In this document: positions 27,309 through 37,173 of the stretch, one piece after another
Numbering within the stretch: the first letter of the stretch is position 1
How the letters are laid out: each line of letters begins with the position of its first letter
Assembly (NCBI RefSeq): GCF_021134715.1
Contig: NC_060018.1
Span: 8,821,501 to 8,885,500 of the forward strand
DNA length: 64,000 nucleotides
Direction of reading: 5' to 3'
DNA from: Daphnia pulex
Taxonomy: Eukaryota; Arthropoda; Branchiopoda; Diplostraca; Daphniidae
Position numbers and translations under genes: made by a program
Notes under the pieces: model-generated
What the model saw: only the letters and a program-made list of their open reading frames with translations
The model's database searches: none
What the model was told of the DNA's origin: nothing

Positions 27309-30300
27309 ATGCCAGTCGCCCATCACAACATCAGTAAAGCGTCTGCCCCACTCAAGTGCTTTCAGATCAATCTAAGGCACTCGCGCTGCGCTGCGCTTAA
27401 TCTCTCTCAATTGATACTCGATCTTGACATTGATGTAATTTTAATTCAAGAGCCGTATGCAGCTATGTCCCCCCTGTCTTCTTCGTTTGAGCCTAAATTC
27501 GTTCCTCTTGGCTACTCTTCTTTCCACAATCTATCTTCCGAGCATGCTTTCGGCGCCCTGATTATTGCCAAAAGTTCTTTGAACGCTTCGCTCTGCATTT
27601 TTGGTCTATCAAATAATTGTTGTGGCATCAAGCTGTCCAACGATCTGTTCTGCTTTTCTATTTACTGCAGACCATCTCTGGTATCGATTCCTCTACACCT
27701 CGAGTCAATTTTTAATTCTATTCCGCCGGCCGTAAAAAAACACGCCTTTTTCGGCATTGATTGCAACGCCAAAAGTCAGGCCTGGAACAGCGTTCGCACT
27801 GACCACATCGGCGTTGACCTAGAGCTCTGCTTCCTAAATAACGCTCTCTCTGTTTCAAATGTGAATCTCAAACTACTCTCACACAAGCCGTCCAACACGT
27901 CCTTTGTTGACGTCACCCTGGCTGGGGACTCCGTCTCCCTCAATGGTTGGCTGTACCCGGCCTATCCGTCTCTTTCGGACCACCCTTTTATCTCTTTCCG
28001 TGTGCCCTTTGGTTGTCGTGTTGCCCTGCCTGCACGTACTGAGTTCCGACTTCCGTCTCCTCCCAACTGCAACATGCCTCTTTTTCTCTCAAACCTTGAA
28101 GCCTCCCTCGGTTCCATGGCCAGCCCCAGTACTGTACAGACGTTTACTTCTCCTCAGGATATCGAAGCATTCATTGCAAATTTGACTGACTCTATCAAGT
28201 CGGCTGCTCTGAAAAGTAAACTCCCATTTCATCCCTCCCGAGCTCCTGCTAGGATGCCCTGGTGGTCCGATATGATGTGGTCTCTGCGTAAAAAGCTGAA
28301 AGTCGCCTACAAACTCAGCCGTGAGTCTCCCTCTCAAGGGAATAGAGACGCGTACAGTCACCTCAAAGCCGAATACCAAAGGACCCTAAGAGCAGGTAAA
28401 AAAGAAAGCTGGAAATCCTTCTGCTCCAATAACCTAAACGGAGATATTTTTGGAGAGTTAAAAAAGTTGACGTTATCCACCCCAGTAAACAATCATCCTT
28501 CAGAACTACTAATTGATGGAGTTTCCATTACCGACCCAAAGGACATCCTTTCTGCCTTCAGCTCGCACTTCTTCCCGACTAACCCTCCAGATGACTCATT
28601 TCACAAATCCGCTCTGCTCTCCTCAACTACCTTCTGCGAAGCACCTCTCTCCTCTACGGAATTTCTGGTCCTCCCTTCCGAAGTTAAGCAGGCCTTCGAT
28701 AGTGTACGCCTCTCTAAGTCCGCCGGCTCGGACGGAATCTCGTCCATCTGGCTAAGCCATTCCTTCGATTTAATAAAATCCCATTTAGCGGCCCTCTTCT
28801 CGGTTTGCTTTAACCTCGGCTACTTTCCTAATTGCTGGAAAACCGCCTCTATCGTCATCCTTAAAAAAAACAATAAGCCGAATTACCTTCACCCAAACTG
28901 TTTCAGACCAATCAGTATTATCAACAGCCTCTCTAAACTGTTTGAGAAAATCATTCTTGCTAAACTCAAAGCTTTGGCTGCTACGCACTCTTGGTTCAGC
29001 CCCAGTCAGCATGGTTTCAGGGCAGGTTTATCCACAGAAACGGCCTCCCTCTCTCTTATTAAGTTAATCGAAGGCAACAAAAAAAAGAAGATGGTCACTT
29101 GTTGTGCTTTTTTAGACATTAAGTCAGCTTTTGACGCGACCTGGCACCCAGCCATTCTGAACAGCCTGATCAAAAAAGGCTGCCCCCAGTTTTTAGTAAA
29201 AATTCTGGGTGACTTCCTCAGCTCTCGCTCAAGCATTTTGAAAAACGCTTCGGACACCTTCACTGCCAACACTGAGCTCGGTTGTCCTCAAGGCAGTGCC
29301 CTCTCGCCGTTTCTTTGGAACATTCTTATAGAGGAACTGCTAAGCCTTAGTTTCCCCTTCCCCTTCCTTATTTTGGCGTATGCAGATGACATTGTTCTCT
29401 GTGCAATGGACAAAAACTATGATACTGCTTTTGCCAACCTTCAAGCAATGTGCGATTCCTCTGTAGCATGGGGTCGTTCGGTCAAACTTACTTTCAACGG
29501 TTTAAAATCCGTCTTCATGGTCTTCTCCTCGAAACGAACCATGCCGTCTCTGCCCTTGAAGGTTGACAACGTATGTGTTGCTCGTTCCCACTCATGCCTG
29601 TACCTTGGTCTAACCATCGATGACAAACTCAGCTGGAACACCCACATATCTAACAAATGCGCTGCGGTAAAAAAACTTTTGTTTCTTATTCTAAAATGCT
29701 GTCGGCTTTCGTGGGGCCTCTCGCGTAATGCAATTTCTCTTCTTTATAAAACAACCGTGATTCCCACTATACTATACAACTGCTCTGTTTGGGCCTCGGC
29801 CATCCGCAGGAAGCGTGTAATTGCAGCCCTGAAATCCGCCCAACGCCCTTTTGCGCTGACAATTGGCCGTCTGTTCAAATCCACGTCTACTGACGCGGCC
29901 CTCATTCTCGCCAACACCCTCCCTCTGCACCTCAAAATAATCGAAACGGTGCTAAAGAGATCCATCTCTACCCTAGCTGCGCTTCTGCCACCCTCGTCGT
30001 TACAAGTTGCTGGCGTTATCTCTGCCAAAATTCTGGCGTCTGAAGCTCCAGCAGGCATACCCCTTGGTCTGCACAGGAAAAGACTGTTGCGGTCAGAAAT
30101 GCTTTCCCTTTGGAATGAAGCCTGGCAAAATGCAAATACTGGTGCCCAGACCCGCTTGTTCTTTCCCTCAGTGGAATCCGCCTCGATTTTGTCCTCCTCT
30201 AAATTACCCTTCTTTCTCTGCAGCTTTCTCTCGGGCCACTGCGGCTTAAACAACTTTCTCTTTAAAATAAAAAAGTCTCCGTCACCGCTCTGTCCCTGCC

Positions 30301-30491
30301 TTTCAGGGGAAGTGGAAGATGTGGCTCATATTTTGTTTGTCTGTACCAGCCACGCCGTACACAGAGTCAGCCTTATTAATTCTGCGGTTGAGTTAAAGCT
30401 GTCGTGGCCAGTCCCATTAGACGCTTTCTCCCAATCCAAAATTCTTTGGTCTTCGCTTGTTAAATTCCTATGTTCTATCAAAAGACTTTAA
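27309..30491 (+). CDS. ORF2, endonuclease-reverse transcriptase of the non-LTR element
   Basis: It encodes 1060 aa from the ATG at 27309; an open frame extends 34 codons upstream inside ORF1 but the first believable start is here. The N-terminal exonuclease/endonuclease/phosphatase fold shows an Asn at residue 21 (QINL context), Glu48 in IQEPY, a GIDCNA motif and a C-terminal SDHPF motif. These are the catalytic residues that nick target DNA. The reverse transcriptase has the AFLDIKSAFD block with Asp603, GCPQGSALSP from residue 658 and YADD at 691-694, the catalytic Asp pair. Near the C-terminus is a CXC...H...C cluster at about residues 995-1012. All key residues are present and the frame is open, so the protein may be functional. 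Confidence 0.93.
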   Translation: MPVAHHNISKASAPLKCFQINLRHSRCAALNLSQLILDLDIDVILIQEPYAAMSPLSSSFEPKFVPLGYSSFHNLSSEHAFGALIIAKSSLNASLCIFGLSNNCCGIKLSNDLFCFSIYCRPSLVSIPLHLESIFNSIPPAVKKHAFFGIDCNAKSQAWNSVRTDHIGVDLELCFLNNALSVSNVNLKLLSHKPSNTSFVDVTLAGDSVSLNGWLYPAYPSLSDHPFISFRVPFGCRVALPARTEFRLPSPPNCNMPLFLSNLEASLGSMASPSTVQTFTSPQDIEAFIANLTDSIKSAALKSKLPFHPSRAPARMPWWSDMMWSLRKKLKVAYKLSRESPSQGNRDAYSHLKAEYQRTLRAGKKESWKSFCSNNLNGDIFGELKKLTLSTPVNNHPSELLIDGVSITDPKDILSAFSSHFFPTNPPDDSFHKSALLSSTTFCEAPLSSTEFLVLPSEVKQAFDSVRLSKSAGSDGISSIWLSHSFDLIKSHLAALFSVCFNLGYFPNCWKTASIVILKKNNKPNYLHPNCFRPISIINSLSKLFEKIILAKLKALAATHSWFSPSQHGFRAGLSTETASLSLIKLIEGNKKKKMVTCCAFLDIKSAFDATWHPAILNSLIKKGCPQFLVKILGDFLSSRSSILKNASDTFTANTELGCPQGSALSPFLWNILIEELLSLSFPFPFLILAYADDIVLCAMDKNYDTAFANLQAMCDSSVAWGRSVKLTFNGLKSVFMVFSSKRTMPSLPLKVDNVCVARSHSCLYLGLTIDDKLSWNTHISNKCAAVKKLLFLILKCCRLSWGLSRNAISLLYKTTVIPTILYNCSVWASAIRRKRVIAALKSAQRPFALTIGRLFKSTSTDAALILANTLPLHLKIIETVLKRSISTLAALLPPSSLQVAGVISAKILASEAPAGIPLGLHRKRLLRSEMLSLWNEAWQNANTGAQTRLFFPSVESASILSSSKLPFFLCSFLSGHCGLNNFLFKIKKSPSPLCPCLSGEVEDVAHILFVCTSHAVHRVSLINSAVELKLSWPVPLDAFSQSKILWSSLVKFLCSIKRL

Positions 30492-30529
30492 CCACCACCA
30501 CCTTTTCCCAGTTCTTTATATTTTACTTC

Positions 30530-31035
30530 TTCTCTTAGTTGCGTCTTGGTACTCTGTACATTTTTGCATGGGTCCATCGTGCCCTAATTTCTGGCGCTTT
30601 AACCCTGCTTTCATCCTCAGGCTCTAGCGGGCGCCTTAACCGGACCGTGGCCGTAAGAGTCGTCCGGTGCTTCGCGGTGCTGGTGACATCCAAATCAGCA
30701 TCTCGTCGCTCCGGACTATCTGGGGGGTCGGCAGCGGCGTCTTTTTATTCTTTTTAGTCTTCCTATTCTCTTTACTCGTGCTCTTAGTTGATGCATTTTG
30801 GCCGCTCTTTTGTTTCGCATGAGTCCCTCGTGCCCTAATTTCTGGCGCTTTTAACCCTGCTCTCATCCTCAGGCTCTAGCGGGCGCCTTAACCGGACCGT
30901 GGCCGTAAGAGTCGTCCGTTGCTTCGCGGTGCTGGTGACATCCAAATCAGCATCTCGTCGCACCGGTCTATCTGGGGGGTCGGCAGCGGCGTCTTTTTAT
31001 TCGTTTTAGTCTTCTTATTCTTTTTTACTCAGTTT
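30530..31035 (+). repeat. Tandem duplication (about 251-bp unit) in the 3' UTR of the non-LTR element
   Basis: Two consecutive copies of a roughly 251-bp unit, the shared core of which starts at 30566 and 30817. They differ by scattered substitutions and small length changes in the T-rich spacer. Both are GC-rich in the middle and T-rich at the end. They follow the ORF2 stop by about 40 bp. Confidence 0.9.
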
Positions 31036-31204
31036 TTCAATCGCGTGCCGCTCCGCTTCACTTTCCAGAATTCCAGTTCTACTTTCGATCTTCTGCCTAA
31101 TCTTTCCTCTCGGTTCCCTCTCTCTTCTCCCATCCCCCTCTCTTATCCTTATTTTATCTCTACTTCATAATAGTGTGACTCTTGTATTTTACCATGCCTA
31201 TGAC

Positions 31205-31264
31205 AATAAATTGGTAACATTCGCCTTCGGCGAATACACACCTCATTTAAAAAAAAAAAAAAAA
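31205..31264 (+). terminator. 3' end of the element: AATAAA, stem-loop and poly(A)
   Basis: AATAAA lies at 31205-31210, a perfect 7-bp stem with a 3-nt loop at 31219-31235, and 16 A at 31249-31264. A short 3' hairpin just before the tail is a feature recognised by the reverse transcriptase of some non-LTR families. That it does so here is inference. Confidence 0.8.
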
Positions 31265-31274
31265 GGTAGCAAAC
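31263..31274 (+). repeat. Target site duplication, 3' copy
   Basis: An exact 12-base match to 24867-24878, starting within the last two A of the tail. Removing the element and one copy restores an uninterrupted A/T-rich target. Confidence 0.9.
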
Positions 31275-34200
31275 TTTTTTGGGGAAAAAGGGGAAAAAAG
31301 AAGTGCGAAGGGTTTTATTATAGGAGAGAAAGACATCGGCACCCCCGCACACACGCATGCAGCGGGAGCATTTGAATTATTGATTTCTTCGTTGAGGTGG
31401 GATTCTCTCTTCATCTCTTTTTCCTTTCCTGTCTTGCATGGTGTTGTGTACTACTAGGATATATAGCGCGGCAGTGAGCAATTTTGTGAATTTCATCCGC
31501 CCCTTTACGGCTTCCGCCAAGATATATAACATAACGAGTTGTGTGGTGTCGCTACAGCGCAGCGTTGCGTAACAACCGACGATAGTCCCAACCAAATAGA
31601 CGGCAATAAGTCTTGTACTCCCTCTCACATTTGCTCTCTGCCCGTGCATGCTGCTCGTCTCTCGTGACTTTCTGGCGTTGCCGGGTGATATTGATCATCG
31701 TCAAAATGGTGGGTGTACTCAAAAAAGATTTATTTATTTTTCATCTCCGCTTTCAGTTGCTGGTTTTCTACCGTCGAGCGTCTAGTAGTAGGTACGGTAT
31801 GCGTACCTACTCGAAGAAACCTTAACCACCGCCAACTCTATTTCCCTCCTCTTCAAACAACTTTTGACAAAATAACTTTCTTCTTCGTCGTTCTTGGTTC
31901 TTCGTCGTCTTTTTTATTTGTCCTCCTCTTTTTTCTCATATCTTGATGAATGTAACACCGTGACAACAGTAAAGGCCAAGCAGAAGGAGAAGGAGAAGAA
32001 AAAGAGGAAAATAATAAATACAAAATATACAACACTCGACAAGTCCACGGATTTATGTTTCTCTTTATTTTTCATTCTTCGGTCGACGACGACGACACGT
32101 AATCCCGCCCGATGCTCCGTCGACCATGGGGCCACGGGAGAGATTTTTCCGTTTGCGACGTACACTTTTTTCTTTCTTTCTTGATCTTTTCAATATAGCT
32201 AGATATGAAATAAACACTCGAAATTCGAGAGAAAGAGAAATTTTTTCCCAAATATAAAAAAAAGTGTCACGCTACGATTCTGTATCCCGATACACCTGTC
32301 ACGACCGCTGGACAAGAGTAAAGAGTAGAGAATGGAGGACTTGTGTATGTCGGACTTGTGTAAATAAATGGTGATGGCGTTGGTGCGGATCTTCTTCTAA
32401 ATTTACATCGACTTCACAATAGACGTAGTACACGAAATGGAAATCGAGTGGATGATGATGCAATATAACTCCCGGCCGCCAGTCTCTTCTTTGATTCCTC
32501 AATGGGACCAACAAAAGGCGAAGACACACACTCGAGACACGATTTGTCATTCAGATGGCGCTCACAGCAGCTCACACTGCAGCTCACGCGTCCAGCAGCG
32601 CCAACGACAACCGAACCGGCCGTCATTAAAAATAGATACAGTAATGCTGCACGTCACAAATCAAATGAATAGACTTTGGCGACTCGGTTCGATCCCCTCT
32701 TCTTTGCAGTGAAAAATTTGAAAATTCTTTTTTATTTTATTTTTTTCGGAGCCTCTTTGACTTTTTAAAAAAGATTCCCGAGCGCGGGAAAGGGAGTTAT
32801 CTTTTGCTTCTTCTTTCATCTTCTTCTTCCCATCCCCCCCCCCCCCCCCCCTCCATTTCGGATATCTTCTTTTGACTGGGAGGGCCGCAGAGGCAGTGCA
32901 GCAACTATGTATCGAGTCACGATGACCAATGTGGCGGAACCACCTGGACACATTTCATGCATGTAGTAGTACAGCGCACAGGGACGGGGGAAAAGAAAAA
33001 TATCTACAAGATGATAAATTTTCGACAAAAGATGAAGGGAGAAAGAAGAACTGTCTCTAAGGGGGGCTATTATAGGCGGCAGCGCAGCACACAGAGAGAA
33101 AGACCGGGCCGGACGGTGATGATACTTTAATGATCCGGAAGAAAAGAGCCGGTCTCATTGAAAATGACGTCAGCCGCCAACACCTGTCCGCTTTTGTGAC
33201 GTATGAAAAGGTCTTTATACCTGACCGACATTGCACATGTGTGTTGTGTGATGGACAGTACACAAGGGGGAATGCAGATATAATGAGCGGCTTTGCCCAG
33301 GAAATCAAGACATCACCTGGACGGCCAGCCGATATTATTATTCTAAAGTTGAGCTCGAGGAAACCGGAAGAGGTCGATCAGAACCCCAAAAGAGATAACA
33401 AGTTCAGTTGGGTGGTTCTGTATCCGCAGATCGTTAATTAAAGATGATGAGCGCCTTTTTATGCCTCTATACTTTATTTTCTCTGGAGCTAGCTGTATAG
33501 TATACGTATACGGTCGTGTCTTTCAATAGGTGAACAAACGAGCGGCGCATTCCGGGGTTTTCTCTGATTGACGTCATGTGAGAAAACCTTCAAAACGAAT
33601 GAACCGCAATGGCGAGAGCTTTTGTCAGTAGGTAGTGGGGGGGGGGGGGGATAGAAATAAAGGGAAACACGAAAATGATGGTCACGACATAATGGTGATA
33701 TTTCCTTTTCTCCCACAGTTCAAGTAACATATTTCGTTATTTCTTTTTCCCTCCACCGGTGTGGCAGTGTGGCGTGTTTTCACATTAATTGACTCTCACC
33801 TTTTCGGAGTTTAAACTCGATCTGTTGTTATACTTCCACGTCCCTCCGGGCATATCACACACACACGTAGATAAGAACAAAGCAACAATACAAGAAACCA
33901 AAAGTAAGAAGAATGAATAACAACCCCAGCAGGGCATTGTGTTACCTGAAATGCGCAAAGACACGTCGTCGACAAGATAGTTCCTGTACAGCAGTAAATT
34001 ACTGTACGCTCCGATGGTCAACCCTCCCTCCGCTCTTTTGACGTTTCCTTCATTATTCCTTATCTTCTTTTATTTTCCAGTTTTTTTTTTTTACTTTTTT
34101 TTACTTTGCAACCCCCAAAAAATAAAAAGAACCCTTTGGCCCATTATCAAGCGTAGAAGAACTAATGAAGTCTTCTAAAGTCAGCAGTCAGCTGGCTAGT

Positions 34201-36687
34201 TGGATATGACGTTTTTATGATTTTCTCTCAACTCCCCTGGACTGGCTGCTGCTGGACTTATGTGTATGCCCCTGAGGTGTGAAAACTCATTTGTTAACCA
34301 GAAGAAGAAGAAGAAGAAGAAGAAAAAAAAACTCATTTTCATTTTAAAAGATGAAGAGGTTAAGGCGGGAGTCCTACCGGTTGTTGAGGGCAATGAGAAA
34401 TCGGTTGCAAAAGTGGGCTACAACCCATTTAGTTTTCATTTTGACGCCCTAACACTCGACTACACTCTTTTCTTATTATTCTTTCTTGTGATTAGTGGAG
34501 GAAGCAGCTGTTAAACAAGGCAACGATGATAACCGGAAAGACATCTTGAATCATATAATCACCCTCGCCTGTATTATTATAGGCATACTACACAAGACAA
34601 GATACAACGCCGAGGAAATAAATAAAGCTATTCTTTTTTGGAGACTATCACGGGTGGTCCATCTGAGAGATCACAGTCATCAGATGCGCGATCTGATTAA
34701 GAAAGCTCGTAGATTGCTTCATTAGGCCATCCATCAAGGGTTGCATCCTCTATTTATAACAGCATCCATATTACATGGGCTACTTCACCCGGGAATGAAT
34801 GAGGAAATCTTAATATATTATAACACTGCGTCTCTCTGTGTGATTTATACATTTCCTCTTGGGCTCATTTTTCTTTTAATTATTACCGGGGAAAAAAAAA
34901 TAAGTAAAAAAAAATAAAAATAAAAATATAGAAGAATGGATACAACTCTGTTGAAGTTGATGGCTGGGCAGAAAACAATTGAGGAGAACACAAAAAAAAG
35001 GAAGAAGGGGGACGGAGTCGAGTCAGCAGAGTATCCGCGTTGAGAGCTGGATCGTGTCAGATACAATTGCCGAGTGAGCAGCAGCAGCAGCAGCCAGGAG
35101 AAGCACACAGTGAAAAATTCATCTTGAGATCGCCATCGACCGAGCTGCCTTGCACCAGCCATTTTTCAATTGAGTTTGAGATTCTTTTATGTATAGAGTC
35201 ACTATAGGGAGAACAAGTCTCATACAAAGGAGACTCGAGAAAGAAAAGTTGTGTTGATGTACTGTATATATCTATCGTAGTCTTGATCGTAGTATAGTAT
35301 TTAGTACTTAAGCCTTTCCGTCTTCGCCCATCAGTCGCGAATGGCGCACTCTCTGCTACTCGTCCGCCAGTTCCAAAATACGTCCCGTACCTCCCGCACA
35401 CACAGCCCACTGGAGCTCGACTCGCTGCTCTGCCCTTGCTCTTCTTTCTTAATGCGATCAGCAGCAGCGAGAGTTTGGCTGTTGTATCTCCTATACATCC
35501 GTGTTACGTCTATATAGGCACGGGCCCTATATACTCGTATATACTCTCGCCGTCGTCCCTCTCGCGAATCATCGATCCATCAACTTACAGATTAATGAGT
35601 CGCTGTGTCTCTTTTATAGGGCGGCCGGCTACACAGGACCATTTGCCTTCTATACGACCTCTTTCTCTTTCCCCACCACAGAATCTACAACTCAAAATAT
35701 CCATCAAATACAGACGCGCCCCGGCAATATCGTTTCGTTCAAGAGAGTACGGTATAAGAGTGTATAGCAGTATATAGAGATATGCGTCACCGATTCTCTG
35801 ATGTTTAAGAGCTCGATGTGGGAAATCGATAGGCCCAATGAAACTTTGCTTTTCCCACAATATGAGCCACTTGAACTTTATCTCCCTCTCTCTCTCTCTC
35901 TATAGCTCAGTTTATATACATACATGTAAGAGCGTAATATTATTATTAGTCCCTGCGCGCTATCTCTTTCATATACGTAGAGCTCCACCGTTTATCGGCG
36001 GAATGATCCGGCGATTGAAAAATCGAAAGTGTTTTTTTTTTTTTTTCTGTTGTTTTTCTTTTCTATTCTTTTTTCGGGGGAGATGATGATGAGGCTGTCA
36101 ACGTATCAATATGACTCTCTTTGTAATGGACCTATCAGCTGCAGGGATCCCCCCCCCCCCCCAGAAAGCGATCTAATAGTTTCCTTTGTTGTTGTTGTTG
36201 CGAACAAAACTGTTGTTGAAAAAGAGATTTGAAATGGGGCCGTGCACCATGTCTGCATAAATACGCGCCGAACTGAACTGCTGCCGACAACAAAAGACGA
36301 GAGGGAGGAAGAAATAAAAAAGGGAAATTCATCGATTGGAATCTGGCGCTTTTCTTTACTTTGCCGGAGTCCCGTATGACAAGTTTTTCACAAAGGTGGC
36401 GCAATCGCATTACGCCTTGTACTTTAGACGGTAAATATAAGAGAGCCTCTCGTCGCTCGTTGCATCCAGCGCAAAAAAGTGCAGCACGTTGTTTATATGA
36501 GGATAAAGATTTCTTCTTCTTCTTTCTTTTCTTTCTCCATAGTATATTTTTGCCTTTGATGCTTTATTTTATTTATTATTCCTACTACTCTTTTTTCTTC
36601 TTCTTCCCCCAGTCTCTTTCTCTTTTCATAGTGGGGCGGATAAAATAAACAATATTAGCCGCGGATTGCGAGCAATAGCAAAAGACT

Positions 36688-36718
<31 letters not shown>

Positions 36719-36948
36719 AGAACGGCTGTTGCTACATATTGCCCTCGAGACAAAAACTGATATATCTGCGAGCTCTGAAAGAAGAAGAAGAAGAAGAAGA
36801 AGAGAGAGAAAAAAAAGACGAGTTTCGATGAGAGTGCCGTAGTTTTTCATAATATCTCCAAGCTGGTGAGCATTTCTCTGTCTGTTGGTTGTTGTTCCTG
36901 CAACATCTGAAGCAAAAACAAATAACAACGTAACTAATATCTTTTTCC
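31275..36948. other. Gene-free, simple-repeat-rich DNA (block 6)
   Basis: No gene recognised. It contains an 18-base C tract (32834-32851), a 14-base G tract (33637-33650), GAA runs (34301-34323 and 36780-36803), an AG run (36688-36717) and a 14-base C tract (36149-36162). Two perfect CRE palindromes (TGACGTCA) lie at 33165-33172 and 33569-33576. ORFs at 33130-33441 and 34495-34725 have ordinary composition but no support. Confidence 0.65.
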
Positions 36949-37173
36949 TCATTTCTTATCCAACAATTCGTCGTATTTACTTGTTAGGGTTGTGACTTCT
37001 CTTTCTAAAGGATTGCCCCAGGATTGTCCTAGCGATCCGAAAGATGAGTTGTTGCTGAATCGAAGCCCTTCCCAGTACAACGTCCGATATAACCTGAACG
37101 TTTGACAGACAAGAATTGCCGGTAACAACAACAAAATTAAAGCGATAGACACGGAGTGAGAAACCGGATACAT
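36949..37173 (-). CDS. Possible small single-pass membrane protein or first exon of one
   Basis: The minus-strand frame from the ATG at 37173 encodes 74 aa. It has about nine N-terminal residues, one hydrophobic segment (roughly residues 10-26), then a Tyr/Arg/Ser/Asn-containing, non-repetitive tail that looks like ordinary protein. This is unlike nearly every other ORF in the flanking 40 kb. A GTAAAT donor-like site lies near the end of the frame, so it may instead be the first exon of a type II membrane protein spliced to exons at lower coordinates. I recognise no family. The base at -3 of the ATG is a C, not a strong start context. It could be chance. Confidence 0.25.
   Translation of the reverse strand: MYPVSHSVSIALILLLLPAILVCQTFRLYRTLYWEGLRFSNNSSFGSLGQSWGNPLEREVTTLTSKYDELLDKK

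Larger units (their letters stand above)
24879..31264 (+). mobile_element. Complete non-LTR (LINE) retrotransposon, two ORFs, R1/Jockey-group like
   Basis: The element is about 6.4 kb, bounded by an exact 12-bp target site duplication, and ends in 16 A. In order it holds a 5' UTR of about 0.96 kb, ORF1 (gag-like with zinc knuckles), ORF2 (apurinic-type endonuclease plus reverse transcriptase plus C-terminal zinc finger), a 3' UTR with a tandem duplication, a polyadenylation signal and a short stem-loop. Both ORFs are open throughout. No RNase H domain is visible between the reverse transcriptase and the C-terminal Cys/His cluster. Together with the CCHC gag, this fits the R1/Jockey group rather than RNase H-bearing clades; clade assignment is inference. 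Intact ORFs and unmutated flanks argue for a recent, possibly still active copy. Confidence 0.93.

Noticed and set aside
33130..33441. 103-codon plus-strand ORF with an ATG and ordinary composition
   Set aside because: No recognisable family, no splice-consistent neighbour exon. Kept only as a CRE-containing stretch.
34495..34725. 76-codon plus-strand frame with ordinary composition
   Set aside because: Starts at GTG, no upstream ATG in frame, no homology recognised. An AG precedes it but no partner exon was found.
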